Part shown: piece by piece, positions 15,793 through 24,170 of the stretch
Layout: each line of letters opens with the position of its first letter
Numbering within the stretch: position 1 is the first letter of the stretch
NCBI GenBank assembly: GCA_018648445.1
Contig: JABGRG010000029.1
Location: 1-40,507 of the forward strand
DNA: 40,507 nucleotides
Origin: Rhodospirillales bacterium
GTDB lineage: Bacteria; Pseudomonadota; Alphaproteobacteria; Rhodospirillales_A; JACZKS01
Direction: 5' to 3'
Program-made: the position numbers and the translations under genes
The notes under the pieces: generated by a model
The model's input: only the letters and a program-made list of their open reading frames with translations
What the model was told of the DNA's origin: nothing
Databases searched by the model: none

Positions 15793-18444
15793 TCAGAGTT
15801 CGCGCGCCACTTCCTCGATTTCGAAACACTCGATGAAGTCACCGGGCTGGAGATCATGGTAATTGGTGAAGGCCATGCCGCATTCCAGGCCATTTTTCAC
15901 TTCCCTGGCGTCGTCCTTGAAGCGCTTGAGCTGCGACAGCGACCCTTCGTGGATGACCACGTTGTCCCTGAGCAGGCGCACATGCGCGCCGCGGCGAACC
16001 AGACCCTCGGTGACCTTGCAGCCGCCGATCTTGCCGACCTTCGTAATGTTGAAGACCTCGAGAATTTCGGCGTAACCCAGAAGGTTCTCGCGCAGAGACG
16101 GAGCCAACATGCCGGAAAGCGCCTGCTTCACTTCGTCGATCACGTTGTAAATGATCGAATAATAGCGAATCTCCAGCTTTTCCTGCCGGGCCAGTTCACG
16201 CGACTGCGCGTTGGCGCGAACATTGAAGCCGATGATCAGGCCGTCTGAAGCCTTGGCCAAGGTGACGTCCGACTGGTTAATCTCGCCGACCCCTGAATGC
16301 AGGATGTCGACCCCGACCTCGTCGGTCGCCATTTTCTCCAGCGCGGCGACGATGGCCTCGACCGAGCCATGAACGTCGGCCTTAAGAACCAGGGGCAGGC
16401 GTTTTGCCTCGCCCTTTTCGATGTTCTGGAACATTTCCTCGAGGGAAACACGGCCATTGACGCCCGCCTTGGCGGCGCGTTCCTGACGCTGTCGGTATTC
16501 GGTAATTTCACGGGCGCGGCCTTCGTTTTCAACAACGACCAGATCGTCGCCCGCCGCGGGTGCTCCGCCAAGGCCCAACACCTCAACCGGAACCGCAGGA
16601 CCGGCCTCGGCCACGGCGCCGCCGTGATCGTCGACCATGGCGCGGACCCGGCCCCATTCGGAACCGGCCACAAAAATATCGCCGACCCGCAAGGTGCCGC
16701 GCTGAACCAGAACCGTGGCCACCGACCCGCGGCCGGTTTCGACCTTGGATTCGACGATCACGCCTTCGCCCGGACGGTCCGGGTTGGACTGCAAGTCCAG
16801 AACTTCGGCCTGCAGAAGAATGGCTTCCTGCAACTGTTCCAAATTGGTCCGGTTCTTGGCCGAAATTTCGACGGTCAGAATATCGCCGCCCAGTTCCTCG
16901 ACCACCAGATCGTGCTGCAGCAATTCGGTGCGAACCCGTTTGGGATCGGCACCGGGCAAGTCGATCTTGTTTATGGCGACGATAATCGGCACGCTGGCGG
17001 CCTTGGCATGGCTGATCGCTTCGATGGTCTGCGGCATGATGCCGTCGTCGGCGGCAACCACGAGGACCACGATATCGGTGACCTGGGCTCCGCGTGCGCG
17101 CATATCGGTAAACGCCGCGTGACCGGGAGTGTCGATGAACGAAATCTTGTCGCCCGACGCGATGGTCACCTGATAGGCGCCGATATGCTGGGTGATGCCA
17201 CCGGCCTCGCCCGCTACCACATCGGTGGCCCGAATGGCGTCCAGCACCGACGTCTTGCCGTGGTCGACGTGCCCCATAACGGTAACAACCGGCGCGCGCG
17301 GCTTGAGATTGCCGCTATCATCCACTTCATCGTGCAATCCGATTTCAACGTCGGACTCGCTGATCCGCTTGATCTTGTGGCCATACTCCGTGGCCACCAG
17401 TTCGGCGGTATCGGCGTCGATTTCCTGTGTCGGCGTGGCCATGACGCCCATCTTCATCAACGACTTGATGACGTCGACGCCGCGAATGGCCATGCGGTTG
17501 GCGAGCTCCGCCACCGTAATGGTTTCCGGAATAACCACGTCACGCACGATGCGCTGGGCATCGCCCATTTGCGCGCGCCGCTTTTGACGTTCCTTCTCGC
17601 GCGCCCGCCGCATGGACGCCAGACTGCGCGAACGTTCCTGATCGCCGCCCAAGGCTTCCGCAATGGTCAGCTTGCCCGAACGGCGGCGGCGCTGCTGGTT
17701 GCCACGCCGACCCGGCCCGGCGGCCTTTTTGGCATCAACCTTTTTAGTATCACCCTTTTTGGCATCGACCTTTTTGGCCTCGGCCTTGGCCGCCCGTTTG
17801 GGCTTGGCCGGAGAATCGTCGTCCTTTTTCTTGATGCCCTGGGCTTCCACGTCGGCGACGGTGACCGCGTCGGGTTCCGCGGGTGCTTCTTCGACCGGTT
17901 CCGGTGCTTCCGCCTTTGCCGTTTCGGCTTTGGCTTCCTCTTCCGCCCGGCGCGCGGCCTCTTCGGCCTCGCGTGCAGCCTGTTCTTCGGCTTCCTGTTT
18001 TGCCCGAACGGCGGCTTCGGCTTCCTCGCGGGCGCGGATCTCGGCTTCCTCGGCCTCGCGGACCTTGGCTTCTTCGGCAGCGACGGTAGCTTCCTGCAAG
18101 GCTTTCGCGCGGGCCGCCTTTTCCTGCTCCGTCAGATTGACCCCCCGTGCGGGCGCGGCCGGAGCCTCGTCCGTGGTCTGATCGACGGCGGGCGCCTCGG
18201 CGACCAACTCCGGTGTCGACGGAGCCTCGGCTTCCGGCGGGGCGCCTTCCACCTGCTTCATGCGGCCATCGGCCCCCTGAAGGTAGGTGCGCTTTTTGCG
18301 GACCTCGACGGTTACCGCCTTCGTGCGACCGCGCGAAAAACTCTGCCGAACCTGACCGGTTTCGACCGTCTTGTTGAGAACGAGCTTTCCGGGCCGTGAC
18401 AACCCAAGCCGTTTCTTGCCTTCGTTTTCCGTCGTTTCCGTCAT
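15793..18444 (-). CDS. infB: Translation initiation factor IF-2
   Basis: GTPase that brings fMet-tRNA to the 30S start complex. 883 residues. The N-terminus has an IF2-associated segment, then a long Ala/Glu/Arg-rich coiled-coil region (about 100-200) and Lys-rich repeats ('[17 protein letters not shown]', about 225-245). The G domain follows: GHVDHGKT (about 388-395), DTPGH (about 437-441) and NKID (about 490). Then come domain II, the linker domain and the tRNA-binding C-domain ending '[16 protein letters not shown]'. Start ATG 18444, 27 bases after the YlxR-family gene. The opposite strand is open for about 700 codons here, a product of the coiled-coil codon bias and not a gene. Confidence 0.98.
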   Translation of the reverse strand: MTETTENEGKKRLGLSRPGKLVLNKTVETGQVRQSFSRGRTKAVTVEVRKKRTYLQGADGRMKQVEGAPPEAEAPSTPELVAEAPAVDQTTDEAPAAPARGVNLTEQEKAARAKALQEATVAAEEAKVREAEEAEIRAREEAEAAVRAKQEAEEQAAREAEEAARRAEEEAKAETAKAEAPEPVEEAPAEPDAVTVADVEAQGIKKKDDDSPAKPKRAAKAEAKKVDAKKGDTKKVDAKKAAGPGRRGNQQRRRRSGKLTIAEALGGDQERSRSLASMRRAREKERQKRRAQMGDAQRIVRDVVIPETITVAELANRMAIRGVDVIKSLMKMGVMATPTQEIDADTAELVATEYGHKIKRISESDVEIGLHDEVDDSGNLKPRAPVVTVMGHVDHGKTSVLDAIRATDVVAGEAGGITQHIGAYQVTIASGDKISFIDTPGHAAFTDMRARGAQVTDIVVLVVAADDGIMPQTIEAISHAKAASVPIIVAINKIDLPGADPKRVRTELLQHDLVVEELGGDILTVEISAKNRTNLEQLQEAILLQAEVLDLQSNPDRPGEGVIVESKVETGRGSVATVLVQRGTLRVGDIFVAGSEWGRVRAMVDDHGGAVAEAGPAVPVEVLGLGGAPAAGDDLVVVENEGRAREITEYRQRQERAAKAGVNGRVSLEEMFQNIEKGEAKRLPLVLKADVHGSVEAIVAALEKMATDEVGVDILHSGVGEINQSDVTLAKASDGLIIGFNVRANAQSRELARQEKLEIRYYSIIYNVIDEVKQALSGMLAPSLRENLLGYAEILEVFNITKVGKIGGCKVTEGLVRRGAHVRLLRDNVVIHEGSLSQLKRFKDDAREVKNGLECGMAFTNYHDLQPGDFIECFEIEEVAREL

Positions 18445-18471
18445 TTTAATCCGTTTGCGTTCTCGTCCGAC

Positions 18472-19104
18472 TTATTGAACATCCGTGGGGCGATCCGTTC
18501 GGAAACCTCCGAGCCGCGTCGCTTCACGCAGCAGTTTGTCGGCGATTGGTCCCGCCTCGACGACAATATGAACCGCATACTCACGCCCAACCGCCGCGCC
18601 AATTTCCGCGCCGGTAAGCACATCAATCACCGGCACCCGTGGTGCCGATGCCGTCATCTTGGCGCGCCCCTTGACCGATCCGTCGGCGGCTTCGATAAAA
18701 AGCCCCACCCGACCGGCCTGAATTTGCGCCTTCGCCTTTTCAAACCCGACCGCCGTTGCGCCTGCGCGCCGGGCAATGCCGAGTAAATCAAGGCACCTTC
18801 GCGTCAACTGACGCTCAATCTCTCCTGCCAGTCCGGGCGGTGCGATCGCTTTTGCCCGCGCCGCCTTGGCAAACAGGTTCTTCTCGCAGGCTGTCTTAAC
18901 CGCATCGCGCCGCGCGCTCAACCAAAAACCCCGGCCGGGCAATCCGGCGGCAACGTCGGGAACAACCACCCCCTCGGGGTCCAGGACCAAACGCACCATC
19001 GCGTTCGTGTCGCAAACATCGCCACTGGCGATGCACCGGCGAAGGCGGGCGGAGCCATCCGCCCCGTCATTTTCGCGTACCCGTTTTGCCATTCGTCGAG
19101 CCAT
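18472..19104 (-). CDS. YlxR (DUF448) – L7Ae-like RNA-binding protein
   Basis: 210 residues. The N-terminal half is YlxR-type, with 'RRCIASGDVCDTNAMVRLVL' and the diagnostic LPGRGFWLSARRDAV. The C-terminal half (about 100-195) resembles ribosomal protein L7Ae: 'LLGIARRAGATAVGFEKAK', 'QAGRVGLFIEAAD'. This fused arrangement is typical of alphaproteobacteria; in Firmicutes the two parts are separate genes (ylxR and ylxQ) at the same place between nusA and infB. A role as an RNA-binding accessory of transcription/translation or RNase P is suspected from work on YlxR elsewhere, but not shown by this sequence. ATG 19104 is used; ATG 19092 is an alternative, and neither has a clear ribosome-binding site. 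Confidence 0.9.
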   Translation of the reverse strand: MARRMAKRVRENDGADGSARLRRCIASGDVCDTNAMVRLVLDPEGVVVPDVAAGLPGRGFWLSARRDAVKTACEKNLFAKAARAKAIAPPGLAGEIERQLTRRCLDLLGIARRAGATAVGFEKAKAQIQAGRVGLFIEAADGSVKGRAKMTASAPRVPVIDVLTGAEIGAAVGREYAVHIVVEAGPIADKLLREATRLGGFRTDRPTDVQ

Positions 19105-19128
19105 GCCCGAAAACCGATTTCCGCCGAT

Positions 19129-20721
19129 CTACCCGGCGCTTTCCTCTTCCGTCTCCGATTCTTCCGGCTTTTCCTCAGGCTTTTCCTCAGGCACTTCCTC
19201 GCCCTCGAACCAATGGGCGCGTGCAGCCATGATGATGGCATCGGCGCCTTCGGGGCTCAGCGTGCCTTCGGGCAAAATCTCAATCAGCTCGTCACTGGCC
19301 AAATCGCCAAGATCATCGAGGGTTTTGATTTCAGCTTCGCCCAAGGCCACCAGCATGGTCGGCGACAGACCCTCAAGCGCGGCCAGATCGTCGCTTACCG
19401 CCAATTCCTGATGGCGTACCTTCAGTTCCTCGTCCTTGCGCGCCAGATAGACGCGGCCACGCTCGCGCAGCTCTTCGGCGATTTCGTCGTCGAAGCCCTC
19501 GATCGATGTCAGATCGTCGATGGGCACGAACGCCACTTCCTCGATGGAGGAGAACCCTTCCGTGACCAACAGATGGGCAATCACGTCGTCAACGTCCAGC
19601 GCTTCCGCGAACAACTCCGACAGGCCGTGGAATTCCTTCTGGCGACGCTCGGATTCCTCGGCTTCCGTGAGGATATCGATGTCCCATCCGGTCAACTGCG
19701 ATGCCAGCCTGACGTTCTGTCCGCGCCGCCCGATGGCGAGGCTCAACTGATCGTCCGGAACGACAACTTCAATTCGGTTGGTTTCTTCATCGAGCACGAC
19801 CTTGGCCACCTCGGCCGGGGCCAGGGCGTTGACGATGAACGTCGCCGGATCGTACGACCACTGGATAATGTCGATTTTTTCGCCCTGAAGTTCGCCGACC
19901 ACGGCCTGCACGCGCGAACCGCGCATACCAACGCAGGCGCCCACCGGATCGATGCCCGAGTCGTTGGACAAGACGGCGATTTTCGCACGCGATCCCGGAT
20001 CACGGGCCACAGATTTCAGCTCAATGATCCCGTCGTAAATCTCGGGAACTTCCTGGGCAAACAACTTGGCCATGAAATCGGTGTGGGTGCGCGACATGAA
20101 AATCTGCGGCCCACGCTGTTCTTCACGGACATCCATAATATAGGCACGGACCCGATCGCCGTTATTGAAGTGCTCGCGCGGGATCGTCTCGTCGCGGCGC
20201 AACAGGGCTTCGGCGCGGCCCAGATCGATGATGACGTTGCCGAATTCGACCCGCTTGACGAGGCCGTTGACGATCTCGCCGATGCGGTCCTTGTATTCCT
20301 CGAACTGCCGTTTGCGTTCGGCTTCGCGCACCCGCTGGACGATGACCTGCTTGGCGGTCTGCGCAGCGATACGCCCAAAATCGATGGGCGGCAGCGGATC
20401 AACCAGGAATTCGCCCAACTCGGCGTCCGCCTTTTTCTTACGCGCGGCGTCGAGCGAAATTTGCGTGGTTTCGTTCTCGATTTCCTCGGCGACCTCTACG
20501 TAGCGGGCCAACGAGATGGCCCCGCTGTTGCGGTCGATGGCGGCGCGGATATCGTGCTCGTGGCCGTATTTGGAACGGCCGGCTTTCTGGATCGCCTGCT
20601 CCATGGCCTCCAGCACCTCGTCGCGCTCAATTCCTTTGTCGCGCGCCACGGTTTCGGCCACCTGCAAAAGCTCTGGGCGGGCATGAACCGCTTCGGTGTC
20701 AATGCTTGTGTCGTCGCTCAT
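19129..20721 (-). CDS. nusA: Transcription termination/antitermination protein NusA
   Basis: RNA polymerase-associated factor controlling pausing, termination and antitermination. 530 residues. Order: N-terminal polymerase-binding domain (about 15-130), S1 domain ('IGEIVNGLVKRVEFGNVIID'), KH1 and KH2 ('VGACVGMRGSRVQAVV', 'LSLAIGRRGQNVRLASQLTG'), then two acidic helix-hairpin-helix repeats ('LLVTEGFSSIEEVAFV', 'LEGLSPTMLVALGEAEIKTL') as in long proteobacterial forms. It ends in a Glu/Pro-rich tail with the repeat EEKPEEKPEE. The ATG overlaps the rimP stop (ATGA). Confidence 0.98.
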   Translation of the reverse strand: MSDDTSIDTEAVHARPELLQVAETVARDKGIERDEVLEAMEQAIQKAGRSKYGHEHDIRAAIDRNSGAISLARYVEVAEEIENETTQISLDAARKKKADAELGEFLVDPLPPIDFGRIAAQTAKQVIVQRVREAERKRQFEEYKDRIGEIVNGLVKRVEFGNVIIDLGRAEALLRRDETIPREHFNNGDRVRAYIMDVREEQRGPQIFMSRTHTDFMAKLFAQEVPEIYDGIIELKSVARDPGSRAKIAVLSNDSGIDPVGACVGMRGSRVQAVVGELQGEKIDIIQWSYDPATFIVNALAPAEVAKVVLDEETNRIEVVVPDDQLSLAIGRRGQNVRLASQLTGWDIDILTEAEESERRQKEFHGLSELFAEALDVDDVIAHLLVTEGFSSIEEVAFVPIDDLTSIEGFDDEIAEELRERGRVYLARKDEELKVRHQELAVSDDLAALEGLSPTMLVALGEAEIKTLDDLGDLASDELIEILPEGTLSPEGADAIIMAARAHWFEGEEVPEEKPEEKPEESETEEESAG

Positions 20722-21209
20722 TGTTCCTGTCGTCCCTCTGATGAACCGAGCAATTCGTCGGTCATTAACAATTTTGCTCTGGCGATATCGGCGAACGGCA
20801 ATGAAACCTCGGTTTCGTCCACCGTGATGCGCACCTGATCGTCCGCCACTCCTATTAGGCGGCCACGAAAACGCCGCCTGCCGCCGATGGAAACGGCGGT
20901 CTCAACCCGTATCTCAAACCCTGCGAAGCGTTCAAAATCGGCCAGTTTGACCAAGGGCCGATCAAGGCCCGGCGAACTGACCTCCAGGGTGTAGGCCTCC
21001 AAAATCGGGTCCTCGACGTCAAGCACGGCCGAGACGGCGCGGCTTATATCGGCGCAATCGTCGACGACCATGGTCGCGCCGTCGTGACGCTCGGCCATGA
21101 TCTGCAGGCGCGGCTGGTCTTTTCCCGAATACTGAACGCGCACCACCGAGAAGCCCATGTCCTCTATGGTCGGCGTGATCAAATCCTCGATGCGGTCGGT
21201 CAAAGCCAT
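20718..21209 (-). CDS. rimP: Ribosome maturation factor RimP
   Basis: 30S subunit assembly factor. 163 residues with the N-terminal alpha/beta domain ('LITPTIEDMGFSVVRVQYSG') and the signature 'YTLEVSSPGLDRPLVKLADF'; the C-terminal Sm-like domain contains 'GRLIGVADDQVRITVD'. It is the first gene of the nusA-infB operon and overlaps nusA by four bases. Its leader carries a strong hairpin (21267-21287) downstream of a promoter at 21345-21372, so expression of the whole operon may be adjusted there. Confidence 0.96.
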   Translation of the reverse strand: MALTDRIEDLITPTIEDMGFSVVRVQYSGKDQPRLQIMAERHDGATMVVDDCADISRAVSAVLDVEDPILEAYTLEVSSPGLDRPLVKLADFERFAGFEIRVETAVSIGGRRRFRGRLIGVADDQVRITVDETEVSLPFADIARAKLLMTDELLGSSEGRQEQ

Positions 21210-21266
21210 TCTATTCTCACCCGTCCCGTTGGGAAAAAGAAACGAAGTCCTTTACAGAAACACGAA

Positions 21267-21287
21267 AGGCGGGCCACCGGCCCGCCT
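21267..21287 (-). terminator. Leader hairpin between trmB and rimP
   Basis: AGGCGGGCC (21267-21275) and GGCCCGCCT (21279-21287) form nine perfect pairs around a three-base loop. On the minus strand it is followed by a broken T-rich run (TTCGTGTTTC). It could end trmB transcripts, but it lies downstream of the rimP promoter, so it is also inside the rimP leader and may attenuate the operon. Confidence 0.6.
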
Positions 21288-21344
21288 CATCAAACCCCGA
21301 TCTTTATTGGTCCAACGAGACATTGAACATTTAAACGCGAGCAC

Positions 21345-21372
21345 AATATAGTCGCTCGCGCCGCAAAAACAA
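21345..21372 (-). promoter_or_regulatory. Putative promoter of the rimP-nusA-infB operon
   Basis: The minus strand has TTGTTT (21372-21367), a 16-base spacer and TATATT (21350-21345), about 30 bases after the trmB stop. Start of transcription near 21338 gives a leader of about 130 bases. Confidence 0.5.
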
Positions 21373-21401
21373 GAGCTTTATGGGCCTCCGGCGATCCCCC
21401 G

Positions 21402-22115
21402 TCAGTTGCGCGGCAACCGCCTGAACTCAAGGTATACGGGGCTGCGCCCAGCGGCCTTCGCCTTGGCTTCGTAGCGGGTTTCGACCCAGTCCGTTGGCGC
21501 GATGCGCCAATCGCCCGGCACCCGGGCCGTCCATTCGAACGCGGGGTGGGCGATCAATTGCTCCAGCGTCCAGACGGCGTAACCCATATCGTCGCTGGCA
21601 AAACGCAAAAGCGCATGGTCTTTCATCAGGCGGGCCAGAACGTTAAGGTTTTCGCGCCCTAGAAAGCGGCGCTTGGCGTGCCGCCGTTTCGGCCAGGGAT
21701 CACCAAAAAGAACAAACGCGCGGCCAATGGCCGCCTCCGGCAGAACCTCTAACAACTCGCGCGCATCGTCATCCAGAATACGGATATTGCGTATTACCTT
21801 CGTCTCGATTTGGGCCAGCAGCGCCGCGACACCGTTGATGTAGGGTTCGCACCCGATCATGCCGATGCCGGGATGGGCCTCGGCCTGGGCGACCAGGTGT
21901 TCGCCCGAACCGAATCCGACTTCGATCCACACGTCCTCGGGCGGACCATCAAACTGCGCCGCCGGGTCCAGGGTCTTACCGCCGTCGGGAATTGTTACGC
22001 ACAATTCCGGCAGCAGGTTTTCCATCAATGACTGCTGGTGGGCGCGCAGGGAATGACCCTGGCGCCGACCATACAGGCGTTTTCTATGTTCCGGTGATGA
22101 CGCGGATGCGCTCAC
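21402..22115 (-). CDS. trmB: tRNA (guanine-N7)-methyltransferase
   Basis: Makes m7G46 in tRNA from SAM. 237 residues from GTG 22115. It starts with the family's basic segment '[17 protein letters not shown]'. The SAM motif is [12 protein letters not shown] and the tRNA/catalytic signature is [15 protein letters not shown]. The GTG overlaps the metK stop (GTGA) and has GGA five bases upstream, so it is translationally coupled to metK, whose product supplies its SAM. The open frame extends much further 5' inside metK, but that part is not TrmB-like. Confidence 0.96.
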   Translation of the reverse strand: MSASASSPEHRKRLYGRRQGHSLRAHQQSLMENLLPELCVTIPDGGKTLDPAAQFDGPPEDVWIEVGFGSGEHLVAQAEAHPGIGMIGCEPYINGVAALLAQIETKVIRNIRILDDDARELLEVLPEAAIGRAFVLFGDPWPKRRHAKRRFLGRENLNVLARLMKDHALLRFASDDMGYAVWTLEQLIAHPAFEWTARVPGDWRIAPTDWVETRYEAKAKAAGRSPVYLEFRRLPRN

Positions 22116-23296
22116 TTCGTTCCGAAGGCCGCTTTCAGTTGATCGACCAGATCCGTGCGCTCCCACGAGAACCCGCCGTCGGCTTCGGGGTCGCGCCCGA
22201 AATGACCATAGGCGGCCGTGCGCGCATAAATCGGCCGGCTGAGTTTCAGGCCTTCGCGAATTCCGCGCGGCGACAGATCGACGATATCCTGCAGCACGAC
22301 GCACAGCTTGTCGTCGTCGAACTTGCCGGTGCCGTGGGTGTCGACGAAAACCGACAACGGTTTTGAAACGCCGATGGCGTAGGCAAGCTGGATGGTGCAC
22401 TGTTCGGCCAGCCCCGCGGCGACCGCGTTTTTGGCCAGATAGCGCGCGGCGTAAGCGGCCGAGCGGTCAACCTTGGACGGATCTTTACCCGAGAAGGCCC
22501 CGCCGCCGTGCGGTGCGGCGCCGCCATAGGTGTCGACGATGATCTTGCGCCCGGTAATCCCGGCATCGCCGTCGGGTCCGCCAATGGCGAAACGCCCCGT
22601 GGGATTCACGTAGAATTCGTCTTCCGGGCACATCCAGCCTTCGGGCAATGCTTCGAGCACGTAGGGCCGGACCATTTCGCGAACGTCGTCCTGGCTCATG
22701 TGTTCGGCATGCTGGTGCGAAACCACGACCGAGGTCGTCTTGACCGGCCTGCCGTTTTCATACAGCAGGGTCACCTGGCTTTTGGAGTCCGGGAGCAGGC
22801 CCGGGGTTTTTCCGGCGTGCCGGGCATCGGCCAGGTTTTTCAAAATGGCGTGCGAATAGTGGATCGGCGCAGGCATAAGCGCGTCCGTTTCGTCGCAGGC
22901 ATATCCGAACATCATGCCTTGGTCGCCCGCGCCCTCGTCCTTGTTATCGCCCGCGTCAACACCTTGCGCGATGTCGGAGGACTGGGAATGGACGTGAACG
23001 GCAACCTCGGCGTTTTTCCAGTGAAAACCGTCCTGCTCGTAACCGATCTTGCGAACGGTTTCGCGCGCAATCTCTTCCATCTTTGCCTTGTCGATGGATT
23101 GCGGTCCGCGGACCTCGCCAGCCAGAACGATCCGGTTGGTCGTGCACAGGGTCTCGACCCCGACCCGCGAGTGGGCGTCGGCCGCGAGAAACGCATCAAC
23201 GACGGAATCCGAAATCAGATCGCAGACCTTGTCCGGATGCCCTTCGGAAACCGACTCACTCGTGAAAAGAAAGAATTTGGAATTGGAATTCGACAC
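22112..23296 (-). CDS. metK: S-adenosylmethionine synthase
   Basis: Makes SAM from methionine and ATP. 394 residues from GTG 23296, normal length. Motifs: GHPDKVCD near the N-terminus, [32 protein letters not shown], and [19 protein letters not shown] with the phosphate-binding loop. GTG 23296 is chosen because AGGAGGG lies seven bases upstream; a 12-residue longer form has no such site. trmB follows with overlapping stop/start. The leader upstream is structured and may pair with the ribosome-binding site. Confidence 0.98.
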   Translation of the reverse strand: MSNSNSKFFLFTSESVSEGHPDKVCDLISDSVVDAFLAADAHSRVGVETLCTTNRIVLAGEVRGPQSIDKAKMEEIARETVRKIGYEQDGFHWKNAEVAVHVHSQSSDIAQGVDAGDNKDEGAGDQGMMFGYACDETDALMPAPIHYSHAILKNLADARHAGKTPGLLPDSKSQVTLLYENGRPVKTTSVVVSHQHAEHMSQDDVREMVRPYVLEALPEGWMCPEDEFYVNPTGRFAIGGPDGDAGITGRKIIVDTYGGAAPHGGGAFSGKDPSKVDRSAAYAARYLAKNAVAAGLAEQCTIQLAYAIGVSKPLSVFVDTHGTGKFDDDKLCVVLQDIVDLSPRGIREGLKLSRPIYARTAAYGHFGRDPEADGGFSWERTDLVDQLKAAFGTK

Positions 23297-23401
23297 CGCC
23301 GATCCCTCCTTTGTCCAGTTGTTAATCCGCAAGGACCGAGGGCTTCGGCGCTACGCCCCGACCGAAGGGAACAACGCGTTGACGGAGGCCCACTTAGCGC
23401 C
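23297..23401 (-). promoter_or_regulatory. Structured metK leader with possible ribosome-binding-site sequestration
   Basis: On the minus strand GGCGCTA (23401-23395) can pair with TAGCGCC (23353-23347). The pair encloses a 41-base loop that contains the self-complementary CAACGCGTTG and a CCC/GGG arm. Just after it, CCCTC (23342-23338) is complementary to GAGGG in the metK Shine-Dalgarno (23304-23310). The SAM-II, SAM-V, SAM/SAH and SAH riboswitch patterns as I remember them are not recognised. Whether this leader senses SAM is untested. Confidence 0.35.
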
Positions 23402-23559
23402 TTTTTTTCGTGGTGGCAAGCGATCCAAATCCGTCCACGGCTGCGCAAAATCACGCAAACGGGCGACCTTGTCGCAATCTTTCCCTAATGCGTCAAGAGG
23501 TTTTCCCCGTTCCAGTGTATTTGCCCGCCCCTATCGAAATTCGGAGGAAGGGAGTTCGC

Positions 23560-24048
23560 TTATCCGGAGACGCCCGAAAGCGTTTTCGTCAATTCGAAAA
23601 GGCGTTTACGAACCTTCGGATCAACGATTTTGTAGTAGGCGCGAACAAGCTCTAGAGTCTCGCGCCGAGCCAGCGGATCGGGCTCATACGCATTCTGCTT
23701 CACATCCTGAAGCGCGCGCTTGCGCATGCCTTCCGGCGTTTTGATTTCTTCGGCCATGTCGTCGTAAAAAAACGACACCGGCACATCGAGCACCCGGCTC
23801 AGTTCGAACATGCGGCTGGCGCCGATGCGGTTGGCGCCGCGTTCGTACTTCTGGATTTGCTGGAAGGTAAGGTTGACGGCCTCGCCCAATTTTTCCTGGC
23901 TCATCCCCAAAAGAGTCCGGCGCAGCCGGACACGGCTTCCCACATGAATGTCAATCGGGTTCGGAACTCCCGGGGGAAGTCTTTTGGCTTTGAAGTTACG
24001 ACGAGTCGGACGACTTGCGCTTTTCGCGCCAATAGTTTTCGTTTTCAT
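23560..24048 (-). CDS. XRE/Cro-type helix-turn-helix regulator (PhrR-like)
   Basis: A 162-residue DNA-binding protein. The HTH_XRE domain spans about 35-90 ('GSRVRLRRTLLGMSQEKLGE', 'LTFQQIQKYERGANRIGASR'). The tail contains 'RRETLELVRAYYKI' and a basic/hydrophobic end. Proteins of this exact type are conserved in alphaproteobacteria; Sinorhizobium PhrR, an acid-inducible regulator encoded beside the lnt homologue actA, is the member I recall. The same neighbourhood is seen here, between lnt and metK, all on the minus strand. The target genes are unknown; control of envelope or SAM-related neighbours is possible but not shown. No clear ribosome-binding site precedes the ATG. Confidence 0.88.
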   Translation of the reverse strand: MKTKTIGAKSASRPTRRNFKAKRLPPGVPNPIDIHVGSRVRLRRTLLGMSQEKLGEAVNLTFQQIQKYERGANRIGASRMFELSRVLDVPVSFFYDDMAEEIKTPEGMRKRALQDVKQNAYEPDPLARRETLELVRAYYKIVDPKVRKRLFELTKTLSGVSG

Positions 24049-24170
24049 GGCTAACTTTTACATTCCCAAACGTTTCTCTTGGTGCCCTTATGACCGGGAC
24101 TGCCGAAAGATAGGGAAATCCTTGTAGCCGGTCAAGGGAGTTGCGGGTCGGGATTTGAACGCCGCAGTTG

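Noticed and set aside
16297..18399. A 700-codon open frame on the plus strand antisense to infB
   Set aside because: It mirrors the coiled-coil and G-domain codons of a clear IF-2 gene; the product is low-complexity and has no family features.
22116..22400. N-terminal extension of trmB by 95 codons
   Set aside because: The extension lies entirely within metK in another frame and is Arg-rich nonsense; the GTG at 22115 has a ribosome-binding site and begins the conserved TrmB sequence.
23347..23408. Plus-strand terminator or 6S-like RNA: GGCGCTA, 41-base loop, TAGCGCC and seven T
   Set aside because: There is no plus-strand gene upstream to terminate, and the 5' partner needed for a 6S rod would lie inside metK without matching complementarity. 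I keep it as a minus-strand leader structure instead.
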